A stretch of 9,419 nt of DNA from CAYUIV01 sp964444925 (GTDB taxonomy: Bacteria; Pseudomonadota; Gammaproteobacteria; Diplorickettsiales; Diplorickettsiaceae), in assembly GCA_964444925.1 (NCBI GenBank), contig CAYUIV010000016.1:1-9419 (forward strand), given 5' to 3'. Position numbers and translations under genes: made by a program. Below are positions 5,580 to 9,419 of the stretch, in pieces (the first letter of the stretch is position 1; each line of letters begins with the position of its first letter). The notes beneath the pieces are model-generated. The model was not told the origin of the DNA and searched no databases. It saw nothing but the letters and a program-made list of their open reading frames with translations.

Positions 5580-6824
5580 TCAACATATATGATTAGGACT
5601 CGCGTATAAGGTGTAGGTAATAGGTAAGATAAGCAATGCAAAAATCATAATATAAAAGGCTGGAAAAAAGGTCCATTGATAGCGTTGAATTGCTTGCATA
5701 CAAACTAAAGGTGTGGTTCCTCCTACGAAGGCAGCAGGCAGTGTCCAAGCTAATCCAAAACTAATACTTCGACTTTTTTCAGGTAATATCTTTCCTAGTA
5801 CCTCAATCAAGACACCGTCTACGCCTACATAAGCAATTGCAAGCAGCAATTGAACCAAAAATAAAATTGTAGGATTGGAATAAAAATGTAACGCGAAAAA
5901 CAGAGGCAGTGTGATCAATGTCACTAGACATGTACTGAAAAAAATTAGTTTTTGATAGCCAATTTGTTTTGAAATGTAACCTGTTGCAAGATAGATAGGT
6001 ATTGTGATTGCCAATATCACTGTCGTATTTAATTGACCGACATCAAGCGGTATCTGTTTTAGGTAATAAAGATAAGTAGGAAACCACATAAAAACGGTAT
6101 AAAAGTAGACCGAGCCAAATGATACTAAACTAATTGCAGCTAGCATGGGTTTAATTAGCGTAGACCAATGTGTCATTTCTTGAAAAGAATGTTTTTCAGA
6201 GAAAATTGAAAGATCAATACTTGAGCGAATATATAGAATAGTTAAAGTGAGTGGAATACCTAACAAAAAGGGAATGCGCCATGCCCACGCAAGTAGCACG
6301 TCGTCATTAAATGTCTTTAGTAGTAATGATGCTGTAAAGGCAGCAAGCAAAATACCAATTTTAGGACTTGCGACGATAATACTACATAACATGCTATTGT
6401 CTTTTTCAGTGGAATTTTCGAGGATGTAACAAGCCGTTGTAGGTAACTCACCACCTGCTGAAATTCCTTGAATAATGCGTAAAATAATAAGTGATACTAA
6501 AGCAACAGTACCGATTTGATTATAAGTGGGAAGTAAACCAATAAGTATTGTTGGGATTGACATCAGCATTAAAGAAAAACGTAATGCTGTATTCTTACCG
6601 TAACGATCCCCAAGTATTCCAAAGAAAATACTACCTAGTGGACGCATAACAAAACTTACTGCAAAAACTTGATAAGTGTAAACTAAGCTTTGAAAAGAAT
6701 TCGTTGTATCAAAAAAGAGTTGACTGATGACAGGTGCTAAGAAGCCAAAGATAGCAAATTCATACCATTCGAATAAGTTAGCAACTAGTCCCACTTTTAA
6801 GAGATGTCGGGTTGTTGGATGCAT
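5580..6824 (-). CDS. Major facilitator permease, metabolite:H+ symporter (ProP/MHS) type
   Basis: This is an inner-membrane secondary transporter of the MHS branch, which includes ProP, KgtP and ShiA and drives uptake of small solutes with protons. The 414 residues form about 12 hydrophobic segments. Family landmarks are NLFEWYEFAIFGFLAP in the first helix (16-31), the RPLG plus LGDRYGK loop motif between helices 2 and 3 (61-77), and RIIQGISAGGE in helix 4 (116-126). It is a little shorter than ProP (about 500) and lacks ProP's C-terminal coiled coil, so osmosensing is not implied. The substrate cannot be read from the sequence: betaine/proline-like solutes, dicarboxylates and others are all possible. 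It lies 95 nt downstream of the amidase on the same strand with no convincing terminator between, so co-transcription is possible. No Shine-Dalgarno sequence is evident before the ATG. Confidence 0.9.
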   Translation of the reverse strand: MHPTTRHLLKVGLVANLFEWYEFAIFGFLAPVISQLFFDTTNSFQSLVYTYQVFAVSFVMRPLGSIFFGILGDRYGKNTALRFSLMLMSIPTILIGLLPTYNQIGTVALVSLIILRIIQGISAGGELPTTACYILENSTEKDNSMLCSIIVASPKIGILLAAFTASLLLKTFNDDVLLAWAWRIPFLLGIPLTLTILYIRSSIDLSIFSEKHSFQEMTHWSTLIKPMLAAISLVSFGSVYFYTVFMWFPTYLYYLKQIPLDVGQLNTTVILAITIPIYLATGYISKQIGYQKLIFFSTCLVTLITLPLFFALHFYSNPTILFLVQLLLAIAYVGVDGVLIEVLGKILPEKSRSISFGLAWTLPAAFVGGTTPLVCMQAIQRYQWTFFPAFYIMIFALLILPITYTLYASPNHIC

Positions 6825-6919
6825 AAGGCTACGAAGAAAACACTAAATTTTTCATTTAAAAATATTAACATAGCATTTTGTGTTTTAGCTTAGCAAATGT
6901 TTCCTAATAGATTAATTTT

Positions 6920-8548
6920 TTATAGTACTTTTCCAATAGGTATATTGTTTGCAAGATAGTTACGATAAGTGGGTGTGTTTCGATGACCGACGCGTTCACG
7001 CCAAATACTTTCAATAGCACTTGCCCACTTAATTAGATGGGTTTCTTTTCTTGCACTGTGTTGAAGTGAAAGTGAAAGCGGCATACCGTGTTCGTCTACT
7101 CCAATAGGAATACAAATAATTGGATAACCTGCTTGTGCAGCATACTGTTGCCCAATACCTTTGCGATCGAAAAAGATAAGTGCATCGATATTTTCTCCAA
7201 GTGCTGCATCGATACCGTTTTGTCGCGTTTGTTCTCGCGTATGGTGTAATGCTTTTTTGTAAGAACTATCTTCTATACCTTTCGTTTTGGCAATTTCAAT
7301 GAGTTGATCTTGACCACTTGCAAATGCAGATAAATCGCCTGGATTTGGTCCTTCTTCTTTATGGTGTTCATTATATACAATAATATCTTCAATAGAATTT
7401 ATAGGTGTGCTAGCCAATTGAGAGAGGTAATGTTTGATACCATTGTAAGCATCCACTTTGACAACTGTCCATTCTGATTTATCCACGTTACCATGCTTCC
7501 AATTCCATGTACCTTGATCATTGACACGTTCGTCGATACTGGGTAGGTCAATTTCAAAAATTTGAGCACCAGCTTTAACGATAGTAGCAAGTACTTTTTC
7601 TGCAAGACTTTTCCCTACTTCAAGCTGTTGCCAACATTTTTTATGAGGTAATCCAAATCGAGCAGTTTTTAACACATGCCACGTACTACACTGTGTTGTG
7701 TAAAATTTGTCATAAGATAACTGATTGGGTTGAATAGATATTTTCGTTTCAATTGCAACAATTGCATCTAATAAAATGGCAGCATCTGCTACGTTTCTTG
7801 CAAACACACCCACAGAGTCCATATGTTGACTAATTGGAATCACACCTTCTCTTGAAGTTAAACCAACTGTTGGTTTGATACCTACAATACCGTTGATACT
7901 TGCCGGATTAATAATTGAGGTGTCCGTTTCGGTACCAAGTGCAAGCGGTACAATATTGGCAGACACAGCTACAGCAGATCCAGAGCTAGATCCAAAAGGT
8001 GTTTTAGATAAATTATAGGGATTTCTTGTTTGACCACCCCTTGGGCTATAGCCAGTTGAATATTGAGATGATCTGCATGAGGCCCACTCACTCATATTGG
8101 CATGACCTAAAATAATGGCACCGGCTACCTGCAATAGCGTCACAACTGTTGCTGATTGATTGACTGTACTATCTTGTAAAGCCAGGGAACCTGCTGTAGT
8201 GTCGACTGAATCTTTTGTTGCAATATTATCTTTCACTAATACAGGTATTCCATGCAGTAAGCCACGTGGTTTTTTTACTTTTCTCTCTTGGTCGCATTGT
8301 ATTGCAATCGCACTGGCATTGGGATTAATGTCAATGACTGCATTAAGGTAAGGATTAATTGTTTTAATCCGTTCAATACAAAATTCAGTATATTCTACAC
8401 ACGAAAAATCTTGTTGTGTAAAACACTGTGCCAATTGTGCAATCGTTATTTCAAAAATATTAATGCCATTTAATGTTTTTACTTGAAACTTTTCGGGTAC
8501 ATGTCTTTGCTGAGGTAAACAGTGCGTTTGATGATTTATATTTTCCAT
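6920..8548 (-). CDS. Amidase-signature family hydrolase
   Basis: This is an amidase-signature (GatA/FAAH-like) enzyme, expected to hydrolyse a carboxamide via a Ser-cisSer-Lys triad. Visible elements are VLVKDNIAT with Lys106, the signature block GSSSGSAVAVSA with cis-Ser187, and GTETDTSI with nucleophile Ser211. The Ser-Ser spacing of 24 matches the family. VGIKPTVGL, then PISQHMDSVGVFARNVADAA, and a C-terminal AAQAGYPIICIPIG block complete the fold. At 542 residues it is full length, and closer to bacterial stand-alone amidases than to GatA. Thr210 replaces the Gly that normally precedes the nucleophile. The substrate is unknown. It starts 36 nt after the PAS-regulator gene. The ATG at 8548 gives the standard N-terminus; a strong AGGGAGAGG lies 15 nt upstream, which is longer than usual spacing. 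No secretion signal is seen. Confidence 0.92.
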   Translation of the reverse strand: MENINHQTHCLPQQRHVPEKFQVKTLNGINIFEITIAQLAQCFTQQDFSCVEYTEFCIERIKTINPYLNAVIDINPNASAIAIQCDQERKVKKPRGLLHGIPVLVKDNIATKDSVDTTAGSLALQDSTVNQSATVVTLLQVAGAIILGHANMSEWASCRSSQYSTGYSPRGGQTRNPYNLSKTPFGSSSGSAVAVSANIVPLALGTETDTSIINPASINGIVGIKPTVGLTSREGVIPISQHMDSVGVFARNVADAAILLDAIVAIETKISIQPNQLSYDKFYTTQCSTWHVLKTARFGLPHKKCWQQLEVGKSLAEKVLATIVKAGAQIFEIDLPSIDERVNDQGTWNWKHGNVDKSEWTVVKVDAYNGIKHYLSQLASTPINSIEDIIVYNEHHKEEGPNPGDLSAFASGQDQLIEIAKTKGIEDSSYKKALHHTREQTRQNGIDAALGENIDALIFFDRKGIGQQYAAQAGYPIICIPIGVDEHGMPLSLSLQHSARKETHLIKWASAIESIWRERVGHRNTPTYRNYLANNIPIGKVL

Positions 8549-8563
8549 ACAGTTATATATTTT

Positions 8564-8572
8564 CCTCTCCCT
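8564..8572 (-). promoter_or_regulatory. Shine-Dalgarno-like sequence at unusual distance from the amidase start
   Basis: AGGGAGAGG on the minus strand is strongly purine-rich but ends 15 nt before the ATG at 8548; the usual gap is about 5-9 nt. The only in-frame codon near optimal spacing that could conceivably initiate is ATA, which is unlikely. The ATG is retained. Confidence 0.4.
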
Positions 8573-8584
8573 TGATGATACAGT

Positions 8585-9316
8585 TTACAGCTGTTGAATA
8601 CAGAGGTCTCCAAGCAATGTATAAAGATCAATATGTGGTTTTAGTTTATTTTTAATAGTTTCAACGTATTTTGATATGGTAGTGGAAGAAATAGGCTTAG
8701 TTCTAAAATCATATAGTAATCGTGCGGCTTCCTTATGCTTGGGTGCTTGTGTCATTGCTAACAGTGTCGATAATTCAGCAAATGTTAAAGGTTTTTGAAA
8801 ATAATATTCCAGTCTAAGATGTTGCCATATTTTTTGTACGGTTTTTATTTTTGTATAATGTTGACGATATAACTGGAGTAAACTCAATAAATTAGTTTGC
8901 GCTGTAAGATGTTGGCAAATTGCAGCAATTGCAATTTTTTTACCTATTAAACTGCAAATAGGGATGGTCATATGCTGTCTCACACAGATTAATCCTTTAT
9001 GATCTAAAACAGTAATAATTTTTATTTGCGTTTTATCAGAGTGAATTGCTTTCATCTCTTCATGTTTAAAATCTTTTAAAATTTCTTCTTTATTTGTTAA
9101 ATAAGGCACTTGATCAAGACAGTCGCCTGATGTCATTCCTGCAAGTCCTTGATTTTCTAATCCCCAAATTTTTGCACATTCCTTATTATTCATAATAATT
9201 TTTTGTGTGTCGAGGTCTTTGACACTGAAAGTAAATAAAGAAGATTCTGTGAATTTTGTTAAAAACTCTCCCATGCTTACCAGTTTTTTTTGAAGAAATA
9301 ACGCGCTACCTAGCAT
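8585..9316 (-). CDS. PAS-domain protein with LuxR-type helix-turn-helix
   Basis: This is probably a one-component transcriptional regulator. Residues 20-138 resemble a PAS sensor domain: FTFSVKDLDTQKIIMNNKECAKIWGL is followed by a helix-rich stretch and strands ending in IAIAAICQHLT. A linker helix (140-170) leads to a C-terminal domain (177-236) resembling a degenerate LuxR/GerE DNA-binding domain. In it, KEAARLL (195-201) corresponds to the first HTH helix and ISSTTISKYVETIKNKL (209-225) to the recognition helix. About seven extra residues (LYDFRTK) lie between the helices. No DNA contact residues or ligand can be assigned. It sits 36 nt upstream of the amidase and may control that gene or the adjacent transporter. 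The start is ambiguous: ATG 9316 is the first possible in-frame codon after a TAA, and Met15 is an alternative. PAS-LuxR proteins of this size are common in Legionella and relatives, by my recollection. Confidence 0.72.
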   Translation of the reverse strand: MLGSALFLQKKLVSMGEFLTKFTESSLFTFSVKDLDTQKIIMNNKECAKIWGLENQGLAGMTSGDCLDQVPYLTNKEEILKDFKHEEMKAIHSDKTQIKIITVLDHKGLICVRQHMTIPICSLIGKKIAIAAICQHLTAQTNLLSLLQLYRQHYTKIKTVQKIWQHLRLEYYFQKPLTFAELSTLLAMTQAPKHKEAARLLYDFRTKPISSTTISKYVETIKNKLKPHIDLYTLLGDLCIQQL

Positions 9317-9333
9317 AATATTTTCTACAACTA

Positions 9334-9340
9334 CCTCACC
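9334..9340 (-). promoter_or_regulatory. Shine-Dalgarno-like GGTGAGG before a start-stop codon pair
   Basis: GGTGAGG is the best ribosome-binding match upstream of the PAS-regulator gene but ends 17 nt before ATG 9316. The only start-like codon nearer to it is TTG at 9328-9330, directly followed by TAG, a minimal start-stop frame. No promoter upstream of it to the window end is convincing; a TATTAT at 9404-9409 could be a -10 whose -35 lies outside. Confidence 0.35.
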
Positions 9341-9419
9341 TTTTTAAATATTTCATTGACAAGTTTTCAGTAATTTATCTAATGCAACCACTGTCATATT
9401 TTCATAATATTTTGTATTA

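Noticed and set aside
5580..6824. Naming the transporter proP
   Set aside because: It shares MHS-family motifs but is shorter than ProP and lacks the C-terminal coiled coil, so the substrate cannot be assigned.
6920..8548. Naming the amidase gatA
   Set aside because: There is no gatC or gatB nearby, and the length and central region fit a stand-alone amidase better than the amidotransferase subunit.
8160..8655. Three overlapping plus-strand frames opposite the amidase and regulator genes
   Set aside because: They are shadows of the minus-strand genes, without domain similarity or start context.

Overview
The window is AT-rich bacterial chromosome in which every supported gene lies on the minus strand, so transcription runs from the right end to the left. 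DnaQ and FabG resemble gammaproteobacterial housekeeping proteins. The PAS plus LuxR-type regulator, the ProP/MHS-type transporter and the large repeat proteins of unknown function fit a host-associated member such as a Legionellales/Coxiellaceae-like organism. That placement is inference; no marker gene here fixes the taxonomy.

Layout in transcription order. (1) 9316-8585 encodes a PAS-domain protein with a degenerate LuxR-type helix-turn-helix. It is followed after 36 nt by an amidase-signature hydrolase (8548-6920), and 95 nt later by an MHS/ProP-type major facilitator permease (6824-5580). These could form one regulated uptake-and-hydrolysis unit. (2) 5396-3552 encodes a 614-residue repeat protein I do not recognise. 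It has its own Shine-Dalgarno sequence and a likely intrinsic terminator. (3) 3386-2640 is an intact fabG (3-oxoacyl-ACP reductase), outside any fatty-acid gene cluster, with a candidate promoter and operator. (4) 2559-1285 encodes a second, 424-residue member of the same repeat family, behind a strong extended -10 promoter. (5) 983-273 is dnaQ, the proofreading subunit of DNA polymerase III. (6) 91-18 is an initiator tRNA-fMet.

The most novel part is the pair of repeat proteins flanking fabG. Together they hold about 22 copies of a roughly 37-residue unit. Each unit has a strand-like core, Y-x-V-x-x-x-T-x-[IVF], and ends in a short helix-like segment, E-x-[IV]-[STD]-x-x-x-[LFM]-x-x-R. A Thr is found in 21 of 22 units. 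A subset also has Tyr four residues and His nine residues after that Thr. In the larger protein the units follow a higher-order pattern of alternating His-bearing and Pro-bearing dyads. I know of no named family that matches.

The rest is mostly conventional, with some unusual details: a consensus clamp-binding pentapeptide QLDLF in DnaQ, a Gly-to-Thr change beside the amidase nucleophile, an initiator tRNA gene encoding CCT instead of CCA, and Shine-Dalgarno-like sequences set unusually far from two start codons.
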